Assembly (NCBI GenBank): GCA_965153455.1
Contig: OZ234501.1
Location: 11,036,001 to 11,100,000 of the forward strand
Length of the DNA: 64,000 nucleotides
Direction of reading: 5' to 3'
From: Sphagnum compactum
Taxonomy: Eukaryota > Bryophyta > Sphagnopsida > Sphagnales
Below, in pieces: positions 13,301 to 22,979 of this stretch; the first letter of the stretch is position 1; every line of letters begins with the position of its first letter. The notes under the pieces were generated by a model. The model was not told the origin of the DNA. It did no database searches and saw only the letters and a list, made by a program, of their open reading frames with translations. The translations under genes and the position numbers were made by a program.

Positions 13301-14672
13301 GCACAATATGTCAACACACATGGGCTTTGGCCCATTGCATCAAGTGCCATTCACAATGGTGCAGTCCCAAGGTCAGATGGCAGCAGCTAGTTATCAACAA
13401 CTTCCCATCAGTTTCAGCAATGTGGAGGTATCCGCAAGACCCAGAGGCACTGGCACCTATCTGCCCATTCTGGTAACTAAGCTACTTACAGTCTTTCTGT
13501 TGCAGTACATTCACTGGAGTGTTCTTTGGTCAGCCATGATCTAATGAATTTCAATGTTTTCTGACCTAATTGGCCATTACCTTTGAGTGTTTTCAAAAAT
13601 TTCACCAACTTGTTTTGGGAATATCTTGTCTGCTGCAGAGGCAGAATGTCCATAGAGATAGGCGGTCTCATGGGGGAAAGCAAGGAGGTGGTCAGAATGG
13701 GTACTATGGTCAAAAGGACCGGACCAACAGCACAGTTCACCATGAGGGGACTACCCAATCACCCCGATCATCCTACCGGGGTGGAAGTCGAGTCCAACAG
13801 AACAGACAAGGACTGTGGTTGCCAAGCCAGAATGCTAATGAGGGTGGCCAGGGAGAGCAGAAAGTCTCTGGATCAGGGAGGGGGCATGTACATCATAGAC
13901 TACAGCAACAAGTTCAGCTAGATAGGGAATCATATCAATCACCTCCTGCCACACTTTCTGGTCCTAATAGCTCTGCAGTGTCAGTGAGCCCAGGTGGAAC
14001 ATATCCCTTGCCATACAGCAATAGAGAGACATTAACTGGTCACCATGTACCCCCTGTTGTATCAGTATATGAAGCAAATGAGAGCAAAATGAGTTTCCAG
14101 CCAGATTCCTTGGAGTTCGGTTCCTTTGGACCAGGGATCAACTCTGCCAAGCTTGTTGATGGTGGGTTGGAAAAATTGTCCCATGACTGTACATTACCTC
14201 ATGACCCAGTTGATATTCCAGGTTCTCCATGTTCTTCTGACCTGTCTCCCCGAATTGAGCTGCAGCAATTCACGTCCCATCCACAGAGGTAATACTGTAA
14301 AGCTTGAGAATGAGTTGGAAACAGCATTATTTCATTGTTGAAGGGAATATCATAACTAAAATGAGTTTCAGTTAGTAATATCAAATACATTCTATATAGC
14401 ACATTTCATGCAATCAAGGATTTCCATGGCATGACATTTATTATTCAATTGGTTATTCATTGCTTGTCTGTCCTGTTCCCCTTAGCCGCTTTATCTTTCA
14501 TTCAACTCTGTGTTCTACTCTCTTTGACCCTTGCAAAATATGCCTATGGATCAGGGATAGAGAAGTGCAGCAGACATACCAAATGAAGGAAGAGGATTTC
14601 CCTCCTCTCTCATTTTGCCAGCAGCAAGCAAGCAGCACCGCAGTTTCAAATGGTGGCAGCAGCAGCAGTTGA
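7137..14672 (+). CDS. Plant nucleotidyltransferase / PAP-OAS1 substrate-binding domain protein, 12-exon model
   Basis: Seen: exons 7137-7370, 7871-8059, 8273-8365, 8611-8793, 9189-9291, 9558-9743, 10153-10992, 11204-11277, 11937-12704, 13032-13472, 13639-14288 and 14555-14672 use GT-AG borders and keep one frame for about 1,292 residues. The N-terminal half carries the polymerase-beta-like motif FGSVPLKTYLPDGDIDLT (GS at 83-84, Asp 95 and 97), a third acidic residue in VVDISFNQ (Asp 155), then the helical PAP/OAS1 part with KAWCYYESRILGAHHGLIS. The C-terminal half is rich in Ser, Gly, Gln and Asn and ends with YQMKEEDFPPLSF, the usual tail of this family. Known: these proteins resemble non-canonical poly(A)/terminal nucleotidyltransferases; substrates are mostly unproven. 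The ATG at 7137 is chosen because family members begin Met-Gly-Asp. Inference: active enzyme, since the acidic triad is intact. Exons 1-7 and 9-12 are better supported than exon 8 and the 10993-11936 junctions. Confidence 0.88.
7871..8059 (+). CDS. Nucleotidyltransferase gene, exon 2 (catalytic GS and DGDID)
   Basis: Residues 79-141. It follows CCACAG at 7865-7870 and ends before GTACTC. It carries FGSVPLKTYL and PDGDIDL, the nucleotide- and metal-binding part of the nucleotidyltransferase fold, and ends in VKEVQLIHAE, phase 0 at both borders. Confidence 0.9.
8273..8365 (+). CDS. Nucleotidyltransferase gene, exon 3 (third catalytic Asp)
   Basis: Residues 142-172, running VKIVKCLVENIVVDIS to CTLCFLEE. 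VVDISFNQ supplies the third acidic residue of the triad. The acceptor is CTGCAG|GTG and the donor GAG|GTATGT. Confidence 0.9.
8611..8793 (+). CDS. Nucleotidyltransferase gene, exon 4 (PAP/OAS1 helical core)
   Basis: Residues 173-233, VDRLVGQDHLFKRS to SLRGPLQ. KAWCYYESRILGAHHGLIS and ALETLVLYIFH are the most conserved helices of the substrate-binding domain. The acceptor is GGGCAG and the donor CAG|GTCAGT. Confidence 0.92.
9189..9291 (+). CDS. Nucleotidyltransferase gene, exon 5
   Basis: Starts VLYMFLEFFSNFDWDRYC after CTCTCAG and ends in phase 1 before GTAGGC. FDWDRYC.SL.GP is the family pattern. The split codon joins to exon 6 to give VVAAEPPRIDGG. Confidence 0.88.
9558..9743 (+). CDS. Nucleotidyltransferase gene, exon 6
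   Basis: Follows CTTGCAG. It encodes EPPRIDGGELLLTKAFL and FLNIIDPLRIANNLGRSVSKG, ending in phase 1 before GTACTG. IIDPL..NNNLGRSVSKGN is diagnostic for this family; the closing Gly codon is completed by exon 7. Confidence 0.9.
10153..10992 (+). CDS. Nucleotidyltransferase gene, exon 7 (end of core, start of low-complexity part)
   Basis: Begins GNFCRIRSAFGFGARKLA and reaches RRHGGHQRPDASDP, the end of the conserved core. It then continues as Ser/Gly-rich sequence with CRECGEG and CMSCYASG, a Cys-rich patch. The frame stays open to TAG 11061-11063. I end the exon at CAG|GTAACA (after 10992) because this joins in phase to exon 8. An end beyond that point would terminate the protein early. Confidence 0.75.
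11204..11277 (+). CDS. Nucleotidyltransferase gene, tentative exon 8
   Basis: A 74-bp stretch between TTTCAG and GAG|GTAAAG that reads FPAVQANITEQQQYLQSDW and then QSASE. Its phase fits both exon 7 (phase 1) and the next exon (phase 0), which is the main support. No recognised motif. Confidence 0.45.
11937..12704 (+). CDS. Nucleotidyltransferase gene, exon 9
   Basis: Open frame ending GNPIGSQ at CAG|GTACAG. The 5' border is tentative: GGGCAG|GAG at 11936/11937 gives phase 0; other AGs at 11916 and 11926 need other phases. It encodes a Ser/Asn/Gly-rich region with SQYLPLYSMSVRPVLVPSPG and no recognised fold. Confidence 0.65.
13032..13472 (+). CDS. Nucleotidyltransferase gene, exon 10
   Basis: Encodes SDFGRHLQDLANGLWCQ, like the S/DLSGDY..HL..L.YGRWC block of plant homologues, and ends with PRGTGTYLPIL, a strongly conserved family signature, before GTAACT. 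Another open stretch at 12758-12892, behind a strong TTTTTTCAG acceptor, may be an extra or alternative exon. Confidence 0.75.
13639..14288 (+). CDS. Nucleotidyltransferase gene, exon 11
   Basis: Begins RQNVHRDRRSHGGKQGGG after CTGCAG, right after PRGTGTYLP as in the family. It is a Gly/Arg/Gln-rich, probably disordered, basic stretch that then turns Ser/Pro-rich and ends at CAGAG|GTAATA in phase 2. Confidence 0.78.
14555..14672 (+). CDS. Nucleotidyltransferase gene, exon 12 with stop
   Basis: Reads DREVQQTYQMKEEDFPPLSF and then a Gln/Ser tail to TGA 14670-14672. The EEDFPPLSF tail is the family C-terminus. The acceptor ATCAG|GGA at 14554 keeps frame; TAG|A at 14560 is also frame-compatible and would drop two residues. 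Confidence 0.78.
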
Positions 14673-15650
14673 GGTGGAAACTACTTACAAACATTTGTTT
14701 TAGTGTCTCCTTGCCTGGAGCCTCTTTGCCCCTAAAGCTAAGAAGTGGGTCACTGGAAACACTAGGAGTCATAGATGCAAAGCGTCAGTGTCTGTGACAA
14801 CTCCCATGTATAGTTCACTTTTCAAAGGCATCATGGGACTGAAATTTACTTGGTAGCTAGTTTGCCTCAAACCCACAAAAGCTCAATGAATGTGCTATTG
14901 AACAGTAGTCACCACTTGTGGGAGGATCTGAGCCCTATTGCTTCTTCAATATTGGATGCAGAGACCTTGGGGATAACCTGGCAGGCAGAGAGGGTCCTTT
15001 GTCCAGATTGGAAATGGATTCGAACCAGACCGACCATCAAATCCAGAACCAAGATGAAGTATCATGAGGGATTATCTGTTCTTCCCAATGAGTAGGCATG
15101 AGATATCAGTTTTGCAGGAGTATATTCTCACAAGCACTCAGTGGTGCTGTGAAAGCTGTGTTCTCTAGTTGGTGGTGGTAGTGTTACCTACTGTCAGACA
15201 GGCCATTTTGGTTAAAGCTAGGCATGACATCAATGTTTATAAGTGCTGTTGTGAAAAATATCCTGTTTGGTAATCAGTTAGATGTCTAAATTCATTTGCA
15301 GGTGTCAACAGAGGGTTTTACATTTTGCTCAAAATGAGCATGAAATTTTCCAATTAATCTTCAACATGCAAGCTCCTGGAGGTGAAACTCAGCTGCAACT
15401 ACTTCTCATGGTTTTTTTCTTCTATGAATCCAGGGGCAACCTCAGGAGAATGATGAGGCAGTCATGTAGGTAATATGGTGGGTTTTAAAAGTAGTTTTGT
15501 ATGATGCATTGAGTTGGAGATCTTGGTTTTGGAGTTCCCTCTTGATTCTGATGAGTGTGTTCTCTTTCTTGTGTTGTACAATTCTGGTTGGAAACAAAAC
15601 TCCTCTGATATGTAGAGGAGGAGGATGCTTTGCAAAGGGGTTTCATTTTT
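14673..15650 (+). other. Probable 3' flank of the nucleotidyltransferase gene
   Basis: Lies behind the TGA at 14672. Only short open frames with no family likeness. I did not find a convincing polyadenylation signal by eye. Confidence 0.35.
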
Positions 15651-15860
15651 CATCTTTGTGATTAACTCCTTGCAAGCAAAGGTTTATATAGATTAGCTGT
15701 AGTGGTAAATTGCTATTTTTATCTTTTTGATTAGCTCCTTGCACTCAGAGGTCTCTGTAGATTAGCAGCTGTGGTGGTAATTTCTTGGTTTTATCTTTGT
15801 GATTAGCTCCTTGCAAGCTGAGGTTTACATATAAATCAGCTGTATTTGTAAATTGAAGAA
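15651..15860 (+). repeat. Three-copy tandem repeat, about 70-bp unit
   Basis: Units begin near 15651, 15720 and 15791. Each carries ATCTTTGTGATTAGCTCCTT or a near variant, then GCA..C.GAGGT, TAGATTAGC and GGTAAATT. Units differ by about 10-20% by eye. It lies about 1 kb past the nucleotidyltransferase stop. Confidence 0.8.
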
Positions 15861-17999
15861 GTGTGCTTGAGGAAAGAACAGAGGATGTTTGTCATTGTAC
15901 CAAAGGGAGTTTTAAGTCTGATTTAGAGCAACTTGATGTCCTACTGTTAAGCAAGTTTTATGAGTGTTACAGGCTCTTTCCAAATTGGGTGCAGTGAGAA
16001 TTCTTCTGGTTTTGCCTGACTTCTTGCATTCTGTTTTATGTTGAATGTAGAATGAGGTAGCATGATATGATGAGCTTTGGATGTATGGCTATATGTGATA
16101 CATCCAAGTTCAAACCATGCATAAATCACTCCATGGTACTTGTTTTCTATGTATTTGAAACTGCTTCCCCTCATGGAAGATCCTTTTGTCAATTGAGGGG
16201 ACCTTGCACCATTTTCATGCAAACCTTCTGCCAATTAAACAAAAAGCATTTAGTACTTGTTGGGGAAGGTAGTGTATAGTGGATACAATCTGCATGCAGA
16301 TGCATTCTACAGATAGAGGAAGTGTGATGACCCTAATGGATGAAAGTTGTCTGGGGATGAAATGTGGCTTGGTTGACATCAGAATGACTAGAGCAAGAGG
16401 TAACAAGAGAACCAAGTTTTTGAATTTTTGACAAAGGTAGTTTAAGTAAGCGTGGGAGTTATTTGTGTGGGAACAGTTGTTGTGGGAACTTTTGTGGAGG
16501 AGCATAAGAGCATGACCCCGTAACAGGTATCCACTATCCATGTTCATGGAAACAACCTAGATGCCAACTCAAGGTGCGACTAAACCAAAAGGTGGTGACA
16601 CAACCTTTTTCTTGTTTTGTTTGCTTCGCGATGTAAGCATGCACCCAACACCATCAAAATTTATCTCAAGGTTTGCCCAAAATCCAAATGTCACAACTTA
16701 TACGTGTGGGCAAAAGGGAAGTTCCACCATAATCCTATTTTGGCATGTTCAAAGCTCCGATAAATTATTTTTTTTGTGGTGGGCCAATCAAATTGGCTCC
16801 TTGCAAATTTTGGGTGCCCAATGTCCAGCCCCAACCCCCACCTCCCCCTCCCCCTCCAACTAACCAATAGAACCCAACAATAGGTACCATTATAACATTG
16901 ACCCAATACTGGATTGCAAACAATTTTGGGATTTGAATGACATTAGGGAGCATGAAGGGGAACCCAAGTTTGGGAACATCCCTCAGAAACCTTTGGGTGC
17001 ACACAGGGTGAACCATGGAACTATCAAAGTCAACTGGTTAAAAAACAAGAGTGCCCAACCTTTTAGGGTGAATTCAGGCACTTTTTTTCAGGCTTTTTCC
17101 TAAGTGGGACATACAGCTAACTGCTACCTCCACTTTGGTGTGGTCAGTTTCACTTGCAATGTGAATCATGATATGTAATTTATTCACATATAATATTCAT
17201 AAATGGATCATAAAAAATTCTAATAGAAATATAATAAAACCTCTCTTATTAACTATATTATTTATGATACAAAAGATTAATCTAGATAATTAATTTTAAT
17301 TTCTAAATATCAATTAATGCCATATAATTAATTGATTTTATGGAAAACATGCTTGAGATGTGAATCAACAGCGAGGAAAAGCTCCACAACACGCATTACT
17401 GTAAAGTCTGCAAGGTTTTTTTTTCCTTTGGATTTGAAAAGACCTCCTTGCAGATGGAAGGTGCATTTGTAGGGATTAAAATAAAAATAAAATAAATAAA
17501 TAATAATAATTTTTTTGTAGAGCAATCCTCAATCAAAGGGACCTTCCACCCACCGCTCAGGTAAAAAGGCCTTTTGTACTTTACACTGGGGAAAGACTGC
17601 TCTTGCAGTCCTCCCCTAATTTTTGGGCCTACACCCTCAGGCTACACCCCCCTGAGGCTATGACCCTCACTCAAATTAGGGGAGGTCCTAGGGTGCAGAC
17701 CTACCCTATACATGTTTTCAACATTTTGTGGTTTAGTCTGGTGAGAGAGCTTGCTGGATGACTTTCTACCTGAAAAGGTTACAAAACAATATTAACTTGA
17801 ATTTGGAAAAATGGAACTCATCAACATGTCTCAAGGTATTACCTTCCAGAATAATTATTGATTACCTTGTTCATTTTAGTTGGCACATTTTTTCTAACCC
17901 TAATGATAATGTACAATACATGGAAAAACAAGTTTTGAGATTTTAAGTATAATCTTAATTTAGTCCAAGTTATATATATATTAATTCAGTAAGTTTGTC
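15861..17999. other. Gene-free stretch
   Basis: No supported gene. It contains a copy of dispersed repeat C near 16640-16715, a C-rich simple region near 16838-16857 and an AT-rich region at 17170-17340. Confidence 0.45.
16640..16715 (+). repeat. Dispersed repeat C, copy 1
   Basis: GCACCCAACACCATCAAAAT, TTTATC and TTTGCCCAAAAT match about 40158-40235 in the same order and orientation. Short, so boundaries are uncertain. Confidence 0.55.
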
Positions 18000-18260
18000 T
18001 GTGACGAAGGTTTTGAGGGGTGGGGGAGGGAGAAGCCGGTGAAGCAGCGGGTGACAGGGCTTGGTAACGGGGCGGGGGGGGGGGGCCAGCACGGGGCGAA
18101 AAATTAATTATATATAACAGGGAAACGGGGGGGGGGGGGGGGAGGATCAACGGGTTAAAGAATCGGAGTGGGAAATGCGAAGGACGGGGGGGGAGTCGAC
18201 GGGGTAAAAAATCGGAGTGGGCAATGGGAAGGACCGGGCAGGGGGGAGCTCAACGGGTGC
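18000..18260 (+). repeat. G-rich minisatellite, about 52-bp unit
   Basis: Two full units start near 18141 and 18192, and a third begins near 18245. Each has GGAG.TC(A/G)ACGGG, a TAAA.AATCGGAGTGGG core and GGAAGGAC. G-runs of 8 to 16 lie at about 18072-18083, 18127-18142 and 18186-18193. Strong G/C excess on one strand inside AT-rich DNA. Confidence 0.75.
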
Positions 18261-18305
18261 ATTATGCACCAGGTTCACACTAGTATGAATGATTCAAAAT
18301 GATTG

Positions 18306-18450
18306 TGGTATCAAGTTAGCTTTTAGTGCTATCAACTCCATTTCAATGGGTTAACCCCTAAATGTCAAGGAAACACTAAAATATATTGACGAGTAGACCA
18401 ATTTAATTGGTCAGCCCTAAGATTTAGGGGTTACGTTCATTTTGATACCA
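18306..18450. repeat. Fold-back inverted repeat
   Basis: Two nested arm pairs. TAACCCCTAAAT at 18352-18363 pairs perfectly with 18422-18433, and TGGTATCAA at 18306-18314 pairs with 18442-18450. This order suits a hairpin or small foldback element. The near-palindrome GACCAATTTAATTGGTC lies between the arms. Confidence 0.55.
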
Positions 18451-18459
18451 AATAGAATT

Positions 18460-21190
18460 GGGATAAAGCTTTTCATAAAACTTCTCTCTTTTCATCAATG
18501 TTCTTTATTTCAAAAAGGCTTTCTTGTTCTTATTTTTTGCACAAAATGAGCTTAAATTGATAAAAGTTTGAACATTAATAATTTGATATCATCATCATGT
18601 TTAAATACCTTTTCTTTTCTTCTTATTAACCTTGAATTTCGCCTAGATGATTTAACAATTTCTTATGACATCCAATGTATGTTATAACTAGGTTAGGACT
18701 AGTGTTGGTAGATTCTCCTAAAACAAGCAAGTTCTAGGTCAAGTTCTGAGATACCTTGTTTAAGGGGAAAATTATTGGATAAAAAGGGGTTGGATTTTAT
18801 TGTCAATAGTGGTAGTTTGATAATTCAAAAATTATCAATAGGATTCAATACTAGTTAGGAATGGTTTAAAAACCATTACCTCCTAATTGAGTTGCCAAGC
18901 ACCTATTTTAGTTAGCACTTTTAAAAATGCGCTAGGTGTTGGAGTTTAGCCACTAAAATAGGATCTTGGTTGACTTGGGAAATTTTTTGGGTGATTCTAA
19001 TGAGTGTGGTTACAACAATGTTTGTAACATGTAGGTAAGGTTACATCAAACTTGTTGATTTTGAGTGTGGAGTTTATGGAGTTTAGAAGTCTATTTAGAA
19101 GTATTCTAAACTGTAAACATGATTTTAGAATAGAATGTGTGTGTGTGATGGCTAGAACAACTAGTATTTAGGTGTTGTAAGCCTCTAGTAACCTTGGATT
19201 GTTGTGTGTTCGCTCTACTTTGTTTGATGTAAGGAGTGGATATTCTTACGTATTAAACCTTCTATCCATTACCCTAGTGTGATTTTGCATAACATTAGTC
19301 AAATGTTTGAACTACTCTATTCTACAAAAAACCCAATAATTGTTTAAAATTCATTTCAAGGTGCTTGTTGGAATTTCTGATAGGGACTATATAGCGACCC
19401 CTTGCTAGGGGCTTCGAGCGATATATTATAGTACTCTCCCATAATAGTTTATATTTACATGTCATTTTTTGTAGAATAGTACTTAGGGTACCTTACTATT
19501 ATAGTCATGTTTCTTGATTTCTACTAATCCATCAACTTTTTATTGCCTATTTCCAATACTTGTAGTCTTTTATTATCAAAGTTTTTTACCTTAACATAAA
19601 TTGGTCGTACCAACTTGGAATTGAATGTTGTTTGTTGTAATACGTTTTTTTATTTTATTACCTAACCATTGTAGAACATGTTCCCTTGAGATTTAAATGT
19701 AGTATTTTTTTATTCATTGCTTTTAGATTTAGTAGTCATGTGACTACTAAAATCCTTTGGCATTTGAAAACTTTTCAATAGTAGGTTAGAAGGCAATGTT
19801 GGTCTTTACAGGTCTACCATGTAGCCTACCTACTACTACCCCTACTTATTGATTTCTACTATCCCAATAGGATTGGATTGAGACTTTCTACCTAGTGCTT
19901 CTTATCAAGTCCTTGGAAAGAACTAGTTTCCATAAGGTTCACAATTTTGCCAAAATTGAAATGAGATTTGCATTATGTAATTGCCTTCTTGTTGGAATTA
20001 AAATTAACACTTGGATCAAACTATTGTCCTGTTTTAAGTAAGTTTAGGTTCTCTAACTAAAAATGTACATTTTTTCGAAAAGGAATAACTTCAGCCATAT
20101 TTTTCAAGCAAATTTGTAAACAATGGATAGTACACAATCTTTCATCTTGGGATTGTGCACTATTGGACAAGAGTAGTATTATACAAATCTTTTTGTTTTA
20201 GCTGTGTGTAAGGTAAATGGACTTGGACTTGATCTTAAACTAGACCAAGCTCCAAAATTTGAAAGAAATATTTGGAGTTCAAGTTTTTATAAATATAGGA
20301 AATTGTTTTCAAAATCACATTGAAAGTTTTATCAAACAAAGGAAAAAGTCTAGAACTAAAACCAAACTTGGTCTCTCAAAAATCAATAATTAGACAACAT
20401 TGGTTAGGACAAGTTGCTACCCATAAAGGTCACGGTAGCCAATATCATTAAAGGCCCACCTTTGACCAATCATTTTGGTTGATTCATATATGTTTGTAGG
20501 GCCTTCAAAATCTACCAAATATATTAATCAATGTAAATTTTTGCATGTGTTTAAATTTGTGTCCAAGTTTGTTGAAGTTGATGGGTTGTTGTATCTTTGC
20601 CTCATTATGCAATACTGTTTTTTCCCCTCCATGAGACATTTTGATTTTCAAGCTTCAAAACTTCTTGAAATATGCCCTACTTTTAGTGCCAAGAATAGGT
20701 GAAAGACCTTGAAACTTTTTGGGATTTAAGATGGAATTCTCATCATATGTATTCCTCTTTCATATTTTGGATCTAAAGTACCTACAATAGCCTTATGAAC
20801 TTTCCTTAATCCTACACATACTTTTATCATGTTCTGTTTGCCAATGGGGCCATTGACCAGATCCCCAACCTTTTAGAGATTTAGCGTGACCCAAAACAAA
20901 CAACATGATGTTTCACAAATACTTGTTCAAGGACTAGTCATCTTCAAACCTTTTTCAAATTAGTTGGTACCTTGATTGTCCCAAAGACAACACTCCCTTT
21001 TCAAAAATTGCACTGAGGGAGAGTTTAAAACTTGGATTGATGGAGAAGGTTACTAGTTTAATTGGGACATAGGGTGAAGGTGGAAAAAGGAAAGTTCTTT
21101 CAAAGGGAAAAGGTAAGGGGAAGGAGAAAGTGAAGGGTGTTGTAAATTCATGAAGACATAAATGCATTTGTTGATGATCCTTTGTAGGAA
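18460..21190. other. Gene-free AT-rich stretch
   Basis: Short open frames only, such as 20475-20702, with no recognised protein. A loose inverted pair, ACAATCTTTCATC and GATTGTGC, lies near 20135-20160. Confidence 0.45.
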
Positions 21191-21570
21191 ATTATTGCAC
21201 CCTCTATAGTTGTCAACCTTCCAAAAGAGTTCAGTATTTTGAGATTCAATATCTTGAAACTTCAGCTAGTACTAGTCCCTCCCATTCCTTTTCATGGTGG
21301 AGGCTTAAACACACAACATGATTCATCACACTCCCTTCAGTTTACTCCATTTCACTTGGTGGACGACAAAATGATTGGGCTTGGGAGCTTCTTGGCCATG
21401 TATTGTGGCAAACATTATCATTATTAGGAAATGGTCTCGAGAGTTTGACATGGTTTCAAAGTTCATTCATCAAGTGAATTCATGTTCAATTCCCATTCTT
21501 TATCCCAAATATTTCAAGCATGGGCTTTGGTACATTAACTTGTGCATCCTATTATTTTAATTTTGTGCAG

Positions 21571-21883
21571 GTGAATTTGGAGCACAAGTTTCACCTTGTC
21601 CTAGATGACATTCCAAGGAACCCTCTTATTCCATTGGTCTCAACCATCCATTCAAAAATTCCTCTTTGGAATAGGAAGGTGGATGACTACATTGCCTCCA
21701 TTTTTTATTTTGCAGAAAAGTTCCTAGCCACTAATGGGGTTATCTTACTCTTCCATTCGGATGATCTGTGGATTCTGATTGAGGTTAGTCATATTTAAAG
21801 AGTTATATGTTTCAAATTTGGATAAAGTGGGCCGTGGTGAACTCCCTGCCATTTACCAATAGTGAAGACCCATCTATTAAGGT
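21571..21883 (+). pseudogene. Broken exon of an unrecognised multi-exon gene
   Basis: A 71-codon open exon (21571-21783) follows TTTTGTGCAG and encodes VNLEHKFHLVLDDIPRNP and KFLATNGVILLFHSDDL. Past 21783 the same protein seems to go on in another frame, reading SYLKSYMFQIWIKWAVVN and SLPFTNSEDPSIK. This implies a one-base shift near 21784-21792, where the first frame soon meets TAA. The DDIPRNP and NGVILLFH parts faintly recall motifs of SAM-dependent methyltransferases, but this is a weak guess. Upstream, 21241-21470 has a partly open frame with one TGA and many Trp/Leu codons, perhaps an earlier exon. Confidence 0.45.
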
Positions 21884-22364
21884 TCCATTTCTATCTCATA
21901 TTCATTGAAACAAGTCTTGCCCTTTAATTCATTTCAAATTGAATACGTTCCTTTTTTATATGATGCAAATAGTATTGAACTAGGTCACTCTTTTGGTTAC
22001 TTGATGAGAGTTCATTCCTTTTTTTCTCCCCTTAGATGAGTTTGTAAATAAGGGTACTTATCACTGTTCGTGAAAATGATGTCATGTAAGTTGGACTAAC
22101 ATGGCTTCTATGACCACTTCCAAGGCTAGCATGCCCTTCAAGGTGGCGAAGGAGGTCCATGCTATTACACTTTAGGCCCTGATCAAAATTTGTTACAAAT
22201 CGGGAACCTTTGTCACTGATTTGTCAACATCCATAGGTCTATCCTTTTTCCTTAGAAAATTTGGTTCATTCTCATACAACTATTGGTAGGTCTATCTAAT
22301 TTTTTCACATAAGCAATAATGTAAGAGTTGCAAAATCTTTGGTTGTCACATCCTTGTTTTGTAG

Positions 22365-22510
22365 CTGGACATGGAGGTTTTCAAGGAGGTGTTGGAGCCT
22401 TTAGTTATAGTTGCCATGCATGAGGTTGAACCCCCCCCCCCCCCCCATTTGCAAAGTTTTGACTTTGATTCTCTTATCAAAAAGTGTTTTAAGAAGATCT
22501 TTGACTATGA
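22365..22510 (+). pseudogene. Second exon-like segment of the unrecognised gene
   Basis: Bounded by CCTTGTTTTGTAG and ATGA|GTAAGT, a near-ideal acceptor and donor. It is fully open and reads LDMEVFKEVLEPLVIVAMHE, five prolines from a 16-bp C-tract, then SFDFDSLIKKCFKKIFDYE. No family recognised. It probably belongs with 21571-21883, but the join has not been shown. Confidence 0.4.
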
Positions 22511-22717
22511 GTAAGTTTGCTTCTTGTCTCAAGATTCTTTATTGTTTTCCTATTTTTTGTGTTTATTTTTTTCATAATGTCAGTCCATTTCATTTGCAAA
22601 AGTTAGTCACCACCCAAGGGTAGGAGTCCCTTTTTTTTCAAGAGGTTAGAGTTCTTGTGGAGTGCTTTCAAAAACTTTCTATTGCCATCATATGCTGAGG
22701 TTGTAGCCTAGGTGCCC

Positions 22718-22810
22718 ATGGCTTCCTGGTCTTCACCTACTTCTCGTAGAGGTTCCTTTTGTTTTGATCCTATAGTTAAAGACTACCTTGATGATGAGGC
22801 ATTAGATTGA
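22718..22810 (+). pseudogene. Possible terminal exon fragment
   Basis: A 30-codon open stretch ending TGA: MASWSSPTSRRGSFCFDPIV then KDYLDDEALD. Its acidic C-terminal tail looks protein-like and it follows the two exon-like segments on the same strand. No family recognised; chance cannot be excluded. Confidence 0.25.
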
Positions 22811-22979
22811 TGTAGGATTTGTTTTTGAGTTTTGGGGTGGATCATGGGGTTGATGAACCCATTGTGTGGCCCTAAGGTTGGTTGGTGAATTCTAATAAAA
22901 CTTTGATTTCTTGTGCCACAATTTGGTGCCATTGGAATTATCAAAACATGTCCCCTTGGCCTTCATGGTCATTTGTATG

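Noticed and set aside
18350-18435. CCCTAAAT-like motifs suggesting telomeric repeat
   Set aside because: Only single motifs forming hairpin arms; no tandem CCCTAAA array.
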